A DNA stretch of 64,000 nucleotides from Owenweeksia sp. (lineage in GTDB: Bacteria > Bacteroidota > Bacteroidia > Flavobacteriales > Schleiferiaceae). Numbering within the stretch: the stretch's first letter is position 1; each line of letters starts with the position of its first letter. The translations under genes were made by a program, and so were the position numbers. The stretch lies in the NCBI GenBank assembly GCA_002695025.1, contig NZNV01000028.1, forward strand, positions 1 through 64,000, written 5' to 3'. Positions 35,349 through 43,933 of this stretch are shown here, piece after piece. The notes under the pieces were generated by a model, which did no database searches, was not told the DNA's origin, and was given only the letters and a program-made list of their open reading frames with translations.

Positions 35349-36095
35349 TTAATTTTTTAGACAGGCGTTTATTGTTTCGATTATCCGTTTCGTCTCCTGG
35401 GGATCCCTTACACTGATGGAAACCACTTTAGTTTGTTTTACCGGATAGTCATTGCCCCCTGGAAATAAGGCGTCACCGATAAAAATCATTTCGGATAGTT
35501 CAATTTCCAAGATTTCCTTTAGTTTATTGATTCCGTACGCTTTGTCAATCCCAGGTTTTGTGATGTCCACTGAGGTGGTGCCTCCAATTCTGATCGAGAA
35601 TTCGGGAATGAGTCGATCGAGAATAGTCTTTATCTTTTTGCGCTTTGCAAAATCAGGATCCCACGTTTTCTTTTTTTCCAACGGGGCATTTTGGCCCAAT
35701 GCCGAAAAAGTGATCTGGCTTCCACGGTCTTCGATAACTTCGCCCCAGGTTTCCTCTGTCTTAAAACCTGCTGTGTTGGACGCCTTTTTGAGCGAATGAA
35801 TAATTTTCTCTTTTTCCTTTATTGATAGATCCTCAGCATAAATTTTTTTCCACCCATCGGAATATTTGTAAAACTTGGTACCGCATGTCGGGAGGATAAA
35901 CAGGTTTTTAAGTTGGTCATTCATGGAGAAGTTGGCGAGCAGTTGCTTTTCAAACTGCGGCCAATCGCCACCTGAAATAACGGCCACCTTTACCCGTTCG
36001 AGCAAGTCCTGCAGCAATGCTGACATTTCGGCATCGAGCGAAGATTTGCTTTCAGATAGGGTACCGTCCAAATCAAAAATTATCAATTTTTTCAT
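35349..36095 (-). CDS. HAD-IIB family phosphatase
   Basis: A 248-residue HAD hydrolase. Motif I FDLDGTLSES (8-17) with Asp8 as nucleophile, motif II VISGGDW, motif IV region IFIGDALFPGGND. The C2-type cap and length fit sugar phosphatases and phosphomannomutase-like enzymes of type IIB. The substrate is unknown; a sugar phosphate is likely given the mannose genes downstream. It lies 25 bases downstream of the alpha/beta hydrolase gene. Confidence 0.85.
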   Translation of the reverse strand: MKKLIIFDLDGTLSESKSSLDAEMSALLQDLLERVKVAVISGGDWPQFEKQLLANFSMNDQLKNLFILPTCGTKFYKYSDGWKKIYAEDLSIKEKEKIIHSLKKASNTAGFKTEETWGEVIEDRGSQITFSALGQNAPLEKKKTWDPDFAKRKKIKTILDRLIPEFSIRIGGTTSVDITKPGIDKAYGINKLKEILEIELSEMIFIGDALFPGGNDYPVKQTKVVSISVRDPQETKRIIETINACLKN

Positions 36096-36120
36096 CTTTG
36101 TTTTTATAGGCTTTCGCTAT

Positions 36121-37113
36121 TCATTTAGTTTTGAGGGCTTGTTCGCTTTCACCCATTTTTACGGCTTTTTGGCCAACTGTTTCTGTGATATGATCTTCGG
36201 AAACAGAAAAATCGTCAATAGCCTTCCACAGTATGTTGGGCTCTTTTAAAAATAATTGATGATCGCCACCTTTTATAGTTATAAATTCAGCGTTGGAAAA
36301 TGTTTCAGCATATTCTTTGGCACTTTCATACGGTGCAGAAGTATCTTCCATTCCGTGGATAAATACAATCTTTTCGTCTTTAATGGCTTTTGAAAAGGCA
36401 TATAGATCGGGTTTAATTACAACTTCTGTTAAGGAGTTGGCGTAGCTCTGCCACGTATGTTTTTTTGCATCTTCATAAACATCCTCCGTTAAATTATCGG
36501 GCTTAAAATAATCGGTCATAAAAATGGGATGCAGCATACAAATAAGTGGGCCATACTTTCCGGATGTCAATCGATCAAAAACGGAATGTTTAGACATGAT
36601 TTCCTTGAATTCATTTCTATCTTTATAAACAGGAAGCCCCGTGATGATTGCCCCTTCAAACCAATTGCTATGTTCAGCAAGTAGCGCCAGAGAAATAATG
36701 GCTCCCATGGAATGGCCTACGATAACCGTTTTGCCATCATTGAAGTTTTCTTTGGTAATTATCCTTTCCAAGGCGTTTAGTTGGACATTGAGGCTATAAT
36801 CGCTATTAGGTTTTGGAGAATCACCAAATCCCAGTAAATCCACCAACAACAGCTGATGTGTTTTACTAACGGTTTCAATCTCTCGTTTCCAATAATTTTT
36901 AGACCCTGTTAAACCGTGAATGAACACCAACTTTTTGTCACCAGAACCTATAATTTCATAATTTAATGGCATGGTTTCAAAAGTATAGGGTGAGGTAAGT
37001 TCAACTTTGAAATATTGATAACCAACAATTACAAGAAACGGAAGCAGTACGAACACTAAAATGCTAAATGCCGTCATCTTAAATATTTTATATCCTTGTT
37101 TTAAAAAATTCAT
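36121..37113 (-). CDS. Alpha/beta hydrolase with N-terminal membrane anchor
   Basis: A 330-residue hydrolase. N-terminal hydrophobic segment (about 10-33) likely anchors or exports it. The nucleophile elbow is GHSMGA (Ser), the oxyanion region FIHGLTGSKNYW, and the final His lies in KGGDHQLF. Substrate is unknown; esterase or haloperoxidase-like folds share this layout. The ATG at 37113 is used, since the next upstream in-frame codon is TTG. A 109-base gap upstream makes this a likely first gene of the long metabolic run. Confidence 0.85.
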   Translation of the reverse strand: MNFLKQGYKIFKMTAFSILVFVLLPFLVIVGYQYFKVELTSPYTFETMPLNYEIIGSGDKKLVFIHGLTGSKNYWKREIETVSKTHQLLLVDLLGFGDSPKPNSDYSLNVQLNALERIITKENFNDGKTVIVGHSMGAIISLALLAEHSNWFEGAIITGLPVYKDRNEFKEIMSKHSVFDRLTSGKYGPLICMLHPIFMTDYFKPDNLTEDVYEDAKKHTWQSYANSLTEVVIKPDLYAFSKAIKDEKIVFIHGMEDTSAPYESAKEYAETFSNAEFITIKGGDHQLFLKEPNILWKAIDDFSVSEDHITETVGQKAVKMGESEQALKTK

Positions 37114-37222
37114 GCACAATGTTTCATGTATGCTATTATCTGTAAAAATATGTTCAACCGAACTTTTTGTTTCTCGGCAGTTTTACTGGCCCATGTCCTT
37201 TGTTTTTAGGAGCCTATAACCC

Positions 37223-37939
37223 TTATAACACTTCCTTGACTTTTCCACATTTTAACATCTTTGAACCGAAATAGGGATTACTGATTTCTTTGGTTTCTGC
37301 GATCCAATAAGCTCCCTTTTCATCAAAAGCCATGGGGCAATAAGTGGCATACAGTTCTATGTCTTCCGCTAGATCAAAGCTCTTCACCGTGCAGTACATA
37401 ATTTCGGAGATGTGGCTGAAATAGGATCGTTTTTCATCAAGGCCATCTACATGCCGCATTTCGGCCAATTTATCAGAGTAGAGCAAAGCGTGCTGTTGCC
37501 AGGCACCTTCCCCTTCCTCTTTAAATAAAGAGCCATCCACTGCCTCTGCTTTTTGAGCCATTTTCACAGCTGCCTTGTCGGTCTCGGCTATATTATCATT
37601 TACTAAAGCATTTTTCATTTCGAGGTAGGCGCTTACTACTTCTTTCAGTTGAAATTTCGCGGCCACTCCCGTCTGGTAAGTATCATCTAGGATGATTATG
37701 CCCTGGTGGGAAAAATTGTCGCGGATAGACTCGTGTTGAGCATGCATGGACTCTTCTTCCTTCTTTTCATTGTAATTTTCTTCCATTTGAGAATGGTCGT
37801 GTCCATCTCTTGCTTCCATCTCCTCATGATGGTCATGGTCATGATCGTCATGTTCGTTTTGCTGATTGCCATTACAGGCAGTCATGAGCATCAATGCCGT
37901 TATGGCGATTGTCATTAAAATTGATTTCATAGTGTTCAT
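37223..37939 (-). CDS. DUF3347 copper-binding lipoprotein with His-rich N-terminus
   Basis: A 238-residue lipoprotein (lipobox LMTAC), then a His/Asp/Glu-rich linker (HDDHDHDHHEE and HDHSQ), then DUF3347 (about 90-238). The family end motif is seen: CPMAFDEKGAYW and NPYFGSKMLKCG, giving Cys/Met/Cys ligands probably for Cu(I). Its 5' 108 bases are nearly identical to those of the next gene upstream, while the rest differs. It is one of three DUF3347 domains in the window. It sits in the TonB-NhaA-GAPDH operon end. Confidence 0.9.
   Translation of the reverse strand: MNTMKSILMTIAITALMLMTACNGNQQNEHDDHDHDHHEEMEARDGHDHSQMEENYNEKKEEESMHAQHESIRDNFSHQGIIILDDTYQTGVAAKFQLKEVVSAYLEMKNALVNDNIAETDKAAVKMAQKAEAVDGSLFKEEGEGAWQQHALLYSDKLAEMRHVDGLDEKRSYFSHISEIMYCTVKSFDLAEDIELYATYCPMAFDEKGAYWIAETKEISNPYFGSKMLKCGKVKEVL
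37823..37930 (-). repeat. 108-bp near-identical repeat, copy 1
   Basis: It matches 38371-38478 with two mismatches (106/108). It encodes the signal peptide, lipobox and the start of the His-rich linker of the DUF3347 lipoprotein, and the match fades just outside these limits. The downstream domains of the two genes are unrelated, so this is a transferred N-terminal cassette. Confidence 0.9.
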
Positions 37940-37956
37940 TGTTATTCTGGCTTTAA

Positions 37957-38487
37957 TTAGTTTTTGTCGTAAGCCTCAGCATTGGCCTTATTTTTAAAGT
38001 AGGCCACCGTTCCCTCTTTGTCCAAAAGCACAATGTAAGCTTCGGTCTTGTCCACTTTTTCGCCCGTTTGTGGGTCGGTAGCAATCCGGGCAGTTTCCTG
38101 TTCATTCAGGGTTTTTACGCACATCTGGCAGCAGCCGTAGTAGGTTTTACCATTTACAGGTACAGGAATCTGGTCTTTTGCCATATAGGCATCGTTCACC
38201 ATACACACCTGTTTGGTGGGCACTTGGTCTCCCACAGTATAATTGCCGCTTTTGTCCTGCACTTTCATTTTATGCTCATGCTTTGCGGATTCAGTATTCT
38301 CGTCCTGATCTATTCCATCATGATGTTCTTCCATTTTGGAATGGTTGTGATCTTCATCCACTTCCATTTGCTCATGATGGTCATGGTCATGATCGTCATG
38401 TTCGTTTTGCTGATTGCCATTGCAGGCAGTCATGAGCATCAATGTCGTTATGGCGATTGTCATTAAAATTGATTTCATTTTTTTCAT
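37957..38487 (-). CDS. TRASH-like Cys-rich lipoprotein with His-rich N-terminus
   Basis: A 176-residue lipoprotein: signal sequence with lipobox LMTAC, His-rich linker, then a metal-binding domain with VCMVNDAYM and YYGCCQMC. The spacing C-x23-C-x3-C is close to the TRASH/YHS pattern used by metal chaperones and sensors. A paralog without the His-rich linker is at 60150-60569. The ATG at 38487 or the next at 38478 could be used. Starts overlap the DAACS gene stop (ATGA). Copper handling at the envelope is inferred. Confidence 0.85.
   Translation of the reverse strand: MKKMKSILMTIAITTLMLMTACNGNQQNEHDDHDHDHHEQMEVDEDHNHSKMEEHHDGIDQDENTESAKHEHKMKVQDKSGNYTVGDQVPTKQVCMVNDAYMAKDQIPVPVNGKTYYGCCQMCVKTLNEQETARIATDPQTGEKVDKTEAYIVLLDKEGTVAYFKNKANAEAYDKN
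38371..38478 (-). repeat. 108-bp near-identical repeat, copy 2
   Basis: Second copy of the lipoprotein-signal and His-rich cassette; see the DUF3347 lipoprotein for copy 1. The spacing between the copies is 548 bases. Both mismatches lie in the signal-peptide part. Concerted evolution by gene conversion between these neighbours is an alternative to recent duplication. Confidence 0.9.
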
Positions 38488-39845
38488 TTTGTTGTTGCTT
38501 TAAGATTAGTATTGACTGTAAGAGCTGGTTTTTTGCCATACCAGCGGTCGAAAACTATGCAGGCGGTCAAATCTCCGGTTACGTTTACTGCGGTACGGAA
38601 CATTCCCAATAGTCTTTCCACACCAATAATGATGATGATGCCTTCGGCCGGAATACCGGCACTACTGAGCACAGATGCCAGGATGACTACCCCACCGCCC
38701 GGAATGGCGGGCGTGCCAATAGAGGCCGCCACAATGGTTATGACCACCACAATGATGTTCAGCAGGCTCATTTCCAGCCCGTAGGCCTGGGCTATAAAAA
38801 GGGTGGTAACGGTTTGATAAAGGGCGGTACCATCCATGTTCACGGTAGCGCCAATTGGAATAATAAAGTTGCTGATAGATTTATCCACCTTGAGTTCTTC
38901 CTCGGCAGTTTGCAGCGAAAGGGGCATTACTGCGGCTGAACTGGTCGTGGAAAAAGCCAGCAATTGAGCGTCCCGGATTTTCCTGAGAAAGTGAAAAGGA
39001 TTGCTCTTGCCAAGTAAGGCTACCAGGGTAAGGTAAACTCCCACCAGCAATAACAATCCGGCCAGTACCACCAAAACATAATAGCCCAGCCCAGCCAGTG
39101 AGCTGAGCCCCACGCTTGAGGTAAGCTGAGCCATAAGGCCAAAAACAGCTATAGGCACCAGTTTCATGGCCCATTTCACTACGGTCATGCAAATTTCCTG
39201 AATGGCACTGAGCAGCAACTTTACCGGGCGCAATAGGTTTTCGGGCAAGGCCAGCACCGCCACGCCAATGATAATGGTAAATATCACGATGCTCAGCATC
39301 TCGCCACTTACCATGGCCGCCAGCGGGTTTTCGGGCAGCAGGTTGGAAATGGCACCGGGTATGCTGTTGATGCCAAAGGAAAGTTCAGCACCTCCCTGGG
39401 CTGTGTCGACCAGTTCCTTAGCGTGTTCGGCAGCGGCTTGCTCGTGCAGGTAGTTGCCCGATTTGAAAAGTGTGGCCAGTATTACACCTATGGTAACAGA
39501 AATGGTGGTGGTGCCCACAAAATAAAGCAGCACACCTCCCCCCAGCTTCTTCAGGTTTTCTTTGTCGTTGCTGGCAATGCCGGTGATGATGGAAGCCACA
39601 ATCAGCGGTATCATAATCATCTGTACCAGCTTGAGAAACAGGATGCCGGGCAGGGCCAGCCAATTGCCCAATACATCTGCTGTATCCTTACTCAACCAAC
39701 CATTTTGTGGGCTTAGCAACAGGCCAAAACCCACCCCCAGAAACAGGGCAATAATCACCTTCAGCCACAGGCGGTTCTCCACCAACTTTTGCAAGTAGGT
39801 GTTCAGTGATTTCAGGCTCCTTATTTCCGAATCAAAGATGCTCAT
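38484..39845 (-). CDS. Dicarboxylate/amino acid:cation symporter (DAACS family)
   Basis: A 453-residue inner-membrane transporter of the glutamate/aspartate/C4-dicarboxylate family. Conserved substrate-site signature NMDGTALYQ and the later GTPAIPGGG (HP2-like) loop are present, with about eight helices. Substrate is glutamate, aspartate, succinate or similar; which one is unclear. It overlaps the type II GAPDH gene start region by 14 bases and the downstream lipoprotein by 4 bases. Confidence 0.9.
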   Translation of the reverse strand: MSIFDSEIRSLKSLNTYLQKLVENRLWLKVIIALFLGVGFGLLLSPQNGWLSKDTADVLGNWLALPGILFLKLVQMIMIPLIVASIITGIASNDKENLKKLGGGVLLYFVGTTTISVTIGVILATLFKSGNYLHEQAAAEHAKELVDTAQGGAELSFGINSIPGAISNLLPENPLAAMVSGEMLSIVIFTIIIGVAVLALPENLLRPVKLLLSAIQEICMTVVKWAMKLVPIAVFGLMAQLTSSVGLSSLAGLGYYVLVVLAGLLLLVGVYLTLVALLGKSNPFHFLRKIRDAQLLAFSTTSSAAVMPLSLQTAEEELKVDKSISNFIIPIGATVNMDGTALYQTVTTLFIAQAYGLEMSLLNIIVVVITIVAASIGTPAIPGGGVVILASVLSSAGIPAEGIIIIIGVERLLGMFRTAVNVTGDLTACIVFDRWYGKKPALTVNTNLKATTK

Positions 39846-40863
39846 TGGTTATGCCCAGGCTTTCATTGGTTTTGACAATAGAATTTTCGGCACTTTCTTC
39901 AATTCCGGTGAGGGCGCGGATGGCATCAATCGTCTCCGGAATTACGATGGCCTGATTGTCCACCAAGTAGGCGTAAAACAACTCATCGTCCTGCACTTTC
40001 AGCATATCCTGCCAAAGGGCCACTTCGTACATATCGCCCCAAGGGCGGCCCATATCGAGGTATTTTTCCTTTACCGTATTGTTGGAAACGAGGCCATCCG
40101 AATAATTAATGAAAGTAATGCGCGTGGATGAACGAAAGGCTTCCAGCACTTCTTCCTTGGTTGCTTTGCGGGTGAGGCGCACATTCCAGTAGTGCAGGTG
40201 GCTCAGGGTTTCGGGTACTTTTACGGCCATGGTTACTACATCCAGTTCCGGGTCCACACTTTTGGCATCCGGCCCCTGGTGGCTTGGTATATCTTGTTCA
40301 GGAACCAACGTGTTCATAATTCCGCCTAGGTGACTTTCCCAGGGATCAGTGGCTCTGCGCAACAAGGTGCCTCGTGCGCTTTGCAGCAAGCCTGCCTTTT
40401 TCAATGCCGTAAGCGTGCGCACCATAGAAGTGGTATTGCACGACACCACCCGGGTACTCTCCCGATTAAGGGCAGAAGCATAGTTGCTCTCCGCACTGAA
40501 CGAGTGGCCAGTGGTTTCATGCTTTTCACCGCCTTGCATAATGAATTTTAGCCCCAGCTTTTTGTAGGTTTCTACATTTTGGGCCGCAATCTTTTTTGGG
40601 GTACAGTCCACTGCGAGGTCAACCTGTGCAAGAAGTTCATCCATGGTTCCTTTTACGGGAATGCCGGCAGAAGTCATGTTTTGGTGGGCATCACTGTTGG
40701 CGGCAAATATCGAATACCCCTTTTCTACAGCTGTGGATATGCGCCAGTCACTAATTACATCGGCCACTCCGGTCAGTTCCATATCATCTTGTAGGGCCAC
40801 GGCATCGGCCACTCTTTTACCAATTACACCATAGCCGATTAAGGCAATCTTTTGCTTTTTCAT
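39832..40863 (-). CDS. Type II (archaeal-type) glyceraldehyde-3-phosphate dehydrogenase
   Basis: A 343-residue enzyme of the archaeal GAPDH branch, distinct from the common bacterial Gap. N-terminal Rossmann GYGVIGKRVADA (10-21), catalytic Cys142 in SCNTTSMVRTL, and a later conserved HLHYWNVRL. It interconverts glyceraldehyde 3-phosphate and 1,3-bisphosphoglycerate, usually with dual NAD/NADP use and often in the gluconeogenic direction. It lies between an ion channel (4-base overlap) and a DAACS transporter. With PFK and PEP synthase nearby it looks like part of a transferred set. Confidence 0.92.
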   Translation of the reverse strand: MKKQKIALIGYGVIGKRVADAVALQDDMELTGVADVISDWRISTAVEKGYSIFAANSDAHQNMTSAGIPVKGTMDELLAQVDLAVDCTPKKIAAQNVETYKKLGLKFIMQGGEKHETTGHSFSAESNYASALNRESTRVVSCNTTSMVRTLTALKKAGLLQSARGTLLRRATDPWESHLGGIMNTLVPEQDIPSHQGPDAKSVDPELDVVTMAVKVPETLSHLHYWNVRLTRKATKEEVLEAFRSSTRITFINYSDGLVSNNTVKEKYLDMGRPWGDMYEVALWQDMLKVQDDELFYAYLVDNQAIVIPETIDAIRALTGIEESAENSIVKTNESLGITNEHL

Positions 40864-41420
40864 AAATTTTGAGTTTTTGAGTTAATGTGTATGTTATTAA
40901 TATTTGAAAGTCCGAAAATGATCATTACAAAGCTCTGGCCTATTTCTATGGTTGATATGAGCCTAGCCGGAATGGTAATGGGAGCAATATCTCCATAGCC
41001 CACCGAGGCAAAGGTTACCACACTGAAGTAGGTTAGCTCAAACAGGTGTCCTATGTATCCCAGATTTGCAGAGGCTGTCAGTCCTTTAAAGGCTGTGCCA
41101 TCGATAGCGTAAAGACAGGTGTAGTCTGCAGAAAAAGAAAATATTATCAACACAATGAGAAACCCAAAAACCGAAAGCAGTTGCCTGAATGAGTGGCAAA
41201 GCCGGATGGACTTATTGACCTGCCTGAAAGTGAAAAAGGTGAAATAAATCGTTTTGAAAAAGGCGAGTACCACTACCACATAAGGCACCCAACTAAGGCT
41301 ATGGTCAATAAACCGCATTAGGTACACATAAGCCACGGCCACCGCTACCACCACCAGGAGGGCCGGGCTTATCTGTTTGAAAAATGACCATAGAAATCGT
41401 TTTGGGTTGTATGCCGTCAT
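40860..41420 (-). CDS. Two-transmembrane potassium channel-like protein
   Basis: A 186-residue ion channel with about four hydrophobic segments. The pore loop reads TFASVGYGD (136-144), a canonical VGYGD selectivity filter, followed by an inner helix (158-173). No cytosolic RCK domain. Its start is one base downstream of the stop of the MgtC/DUF4010 gene, so they are co-transcribed. K+ flux is the likely function; the gating signal is unknown. Confidence 0.88.
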   Translation of the reverse strand: MTAYNPKRFLWSFFKQISPALLVVVAVAVAYVYLMRFIDHSLSWVPYVVVVLAFFKTIYFTFFTFRQVNKSIRLCHSFRQLLSVFGFLIVLIIFSFSADYTCLYAIDGTAFKGLTASANLGYIGHLFELTYFSVVTFASVGYGDIAPITIPARLISTIEIGQSFVMIIFGLSNINNIHINSKTQNL

Positions 41421-41421
41421 A

Positions 41422-42696
41422 TCAGTTTAGAATTAGGTTTATCAATACATATAAAATCCCGACAAGGAGTACGCTGCCAAATGCCGTCCCTACCTTGCGG
41501 CCTACTTCGCGCCCGCCTTTCCAAATGCTGATACCCATCTTTACAAGGGTGTTGCTTAGGGTGGCTGTTACCACCACCATAGCAGCGGTGGCAGCCGAAA
41601 TGGATTGACCGCCCAGCTCGGTCATACTAATGGTAATGGCATCGGTATCGGCCAGTCCCGAAATGATGGCAGAGAGGTAAAGCCCCTTATCGCCCAGATA
41701 AATACCGGCATAATAAACGGTGAGCAGTATGCCTACAAACAAAGCCCCGAAGCTGAGTGCGCTTAGGATATTAAGAGGGTTTCCTATTTTTATTTCCTGT
41801 TCGGTTTCGGGCTTTTTCTTTTTTCGCCACAAGCGCCAGGAGAAAAATATGGCCGTGGCAAACATCAGGCTGAAAGGCAGCCATAAGTCGGTGAGCAAAT
41901 CAGAATTGAAAATAAAAGCCAGCAGGGCAAGCCTCGGAAACATAATAGAGGATGAGATGACAATCCCAGATGCATAGGATCCGGCCAGCTCAGGATTTTC
42001 TTTGCCCCTAGGTGCAAAAGACCAGGCTACCGCTGTGCTGGAAATGAGTCCGCCCAATAGCGCGGTGAGAAAGATCCCTTTGCCTGTACCTATGAATTTC
42101 ACCAAAAAGTAACCAGCAAAATTCAGCAGTGATACAATCACCACAACCCAGCCAATGGTGTAGGCATTGAGGATATTCCCCGGCCCAAAATCACGGCTTG
42201 GTAAAAAGGGCAGAATCAATAGAGCGAGAATGAAGAACTTGATGATGGACAATAGTTCTGTGTGCGTAATGCGCTTTAGCGTAGAGGTGAAAGTTTCTTT
42301 TAATGCCAGTAGCGTTACAATAATCACTGCGCTGGCCAGTGCTTCTTTGTATAAGTGAAGGGCCACCATTACCCCCAGTACAAATGTGGATACCAAAGCT
42401 AAATGCGTAGTGTGGCCTGGTTTGCTAGGGGTTTTATTAAAATGATCGAGACCCAGCAACAGGATAAGGGCAGGCAGAGCCACTACTACAGACCATTTGC
42501 CATAATCTGCAGGGAGGCTGGCTAGTAAAAAGCCAAGAATACTTACAATGGGGAAGGTACGGATCCCGGCTGTGGAGTTTTGTTGAAACTTATTAAATTC
42601 ACGTTCCAGGCCAATGATAAGACCAATGCCTGTGCTCAATAATAGACCGGTTAAAAAGGGACTGAGGTAATTATATATTTCTTGGTGTGGCTCCAT
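41422..42696 (-). CDS. MgtC/SapB and DUF4010 domain membrane protein
   Basis: A 424-residue inner-membrane protein. The N-terminus has the MgtC-like GIGLIIGLEREF (23-34) and AGIRTFPIVSI, then a DUF4010 domain of about eight more helices (about 170-424). MgtC proteins affect Mg2+ or acid/low-phosphate adaptation; the fusion's role is unknown. It follows the MFS gene with one base between. The neighbours are channels and antiporters. Confidence 0.88.
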   Translation of the reverse strand: MEPHQEIYNYLSPFLTGLLLSTGIGLIIGLEREFNKFQQNSTAGIRTFPIVSILGFLLASLPADYGKWSVVVALPALILLLGLDHFNKTPSKPGHTTHLALVSTFVLGVMVALHLYKEALASAVIIVTLLALKETFTSTLKRITHTELLSIIKFFILALLILPFLPSRDFGPGNILNAYTIGWVVVIVSLLNFAGYFLVKFIGTGKGIFLTALLGGLISSTAVAWSFAPRGKENPELAGSYASGIVISSSIMFPRLALLAFIFNSDLLTDLWLPFSLMFATAIFFSWRLWRKKKKPETEQEIKIGNPLNILSALSFGALFVGILLTVYYAGIYLGDKGLYLSAIISGLADTDAITISMTELGGQSISAATAAMVVVTATLSNTLVKMGISIWKGGREVGRKVGTAFGSVLLVGILYVLINLILN

Positions 42697-42697
42697 A

Positions 42698-43933
42698 TCA
42701 GTTTCGTGATGATTTTAGGTGATGAAAACCAATAAAGGAAGTAGCAACCAAAATGCCACCGGTAATATAAAAGGGACTCCCGGGGCTAAGGGTGTATAAT
42801 GCCGTACCGGCCAAGGGGCCGGCCATTTGGCCTATACCGCTAAAGGAAGATTGCATGCCGAGTGCCCAGCCTGATGATGCCGGATCTTTGAGGGATACCA
42901 GGGCGAGTAAATTGGGCACCACCAGCGAAGCTCCCAGGCCAAAGATGCCTATAGCCAGCAGGATGACCCAAGGGTTTTGGCTGAGCACAAACACCGGCAG
43001 GGTGAGGCCGGCAATCAAGAAGCCCAGGGCCATTTGTTTTTCGGGGTTACGGATAACCAACGAGCCCCACTTTGCCACCACGGGCTGTAGCACCGCCATT
43101 ACTAATCCACATATAAGCAGGCCTGCGCCAATAAAAGCCACCGAAAACTGCCCGGAATCTTTAATGAACAATGGGAAAACACTTTCAAAGGAGGTAATGC
43201 CCAATTGCAGCACCAGCGAGAGCAGGAGCAGCCTTCCAAAGAGGTGCCATTTGCCTTGTGGGAAAAAAGAGGTCACCTTACGGTTGTGTGCTTTGACAAC
43301 CTTAACCGGCTTAACGTTTTTCAAAAACGCCAATGCCAGTGTGAGGGCCATCAGCCCAATGAGCGCCAGTACAAGAAAAGGAACACTGAAGCGGTCAATC
43401 AGTAAGTGGAAGGATGGCTCCCAGCGCAAATGCCAGTTGTTGCCGATCAGCAGGCCACTAATGCCCGGTCCGGTAACCACGCCAGCACTCACGGCCGTGC
43501 CCGCCCAGGCCATGGCTTTGGTGCGGTTGGCCTCTTCGGTGATTTCTGAAATAAAGGCGTTGATCACCGGCACCAGGAAGGAAGAAAACAAGCTCCCTAC
43601 AATCCTGGCCACGTATAACATGGTGAGCGTAGTGCTAAAAGCGATCATCACCTGCATAAGGACAAAACCGCCCAAACCGAGTATAATGGGCCATTTTGGC
43701 CCCAACCGGTCGGCTACCCTCCCCCAAAAGGGAGCGGTAAAGACCAGCGCAACCGGGTAGATAGCGGTGAGAATGCCGAAGTGAAAAGCGATGTTGTCCG
43801 GTGGGGTGGAGCTGGTCATGATCCGCTCCAGGAAAAAGGGCAATACCGGCAACAGCACGCCATAGCCCATCATCACCACAAAAAGGCAAGTGAGTAAAAT
43901 GAGCAGGTTGCTATGTATTTTTGGCGCTGTCAT
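42698..43933 (-). CDS. MFS transporter (DHA1/TetA-like)
   Basis: A 411-residue, 12-helix major facilitator. Motif A is GRVADRLGPKWP between helices 2 and 3, and motif C GVVTGPGISG in helix 5, which point to a drug:H+ antiporter. Substrate unknown. Overlaps the NhaA gene stop by 4 bases (ATGA). Confidence 0.88.
   Translation of the reverse strand: MTAPKIHSNLLILLTCLFVVMMGYGVLLPVLPFFLERIMTSSTPPDNIAFHFGILTAIYPVALVFTAPFWGRVADRLGPKWPIILGLGGFVLMQVMIAFSTTLTMLYVARIVGSLFSSFLVPVINAFISEITEEANRTKAMAWAGTAVSAGVVTGPGISGLLIGNNWHLRWEPSFHLLIDRFSVPFLVLALIGLMALTLALAFLKNVKPVKVVKAHNRKVTSFFPQGKWHLFGRLLLLSLVLQLGITSFESVFPLFIKDSGQFSVAFIGAGLLICGLVMAVLQPVVAKWGSLVIRNPEKQMALGFLIAGLTLPVFVLSQNPWVILLAIGIFGLGASLVVPNLLALVSLKDPASSGWALGMQSSFSGIGQMAGPLAGTALYTLSPGSPFYITGGILVATSFIGFHHLKSSRN

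Noticed and set aside
37114-37222. Possible promoter for the alpha/beta hydrolase
   Set aside because: A TTG is present but no TAnnTTTG at the right distance; I cannot place a promoter here with support.
42792-43760. 322-codon open frame on the plus strand
   Set aside because: It is antisense to the MFS transporter, with Pro/Lys/Ser-rich nonsense sequence and no family signature.
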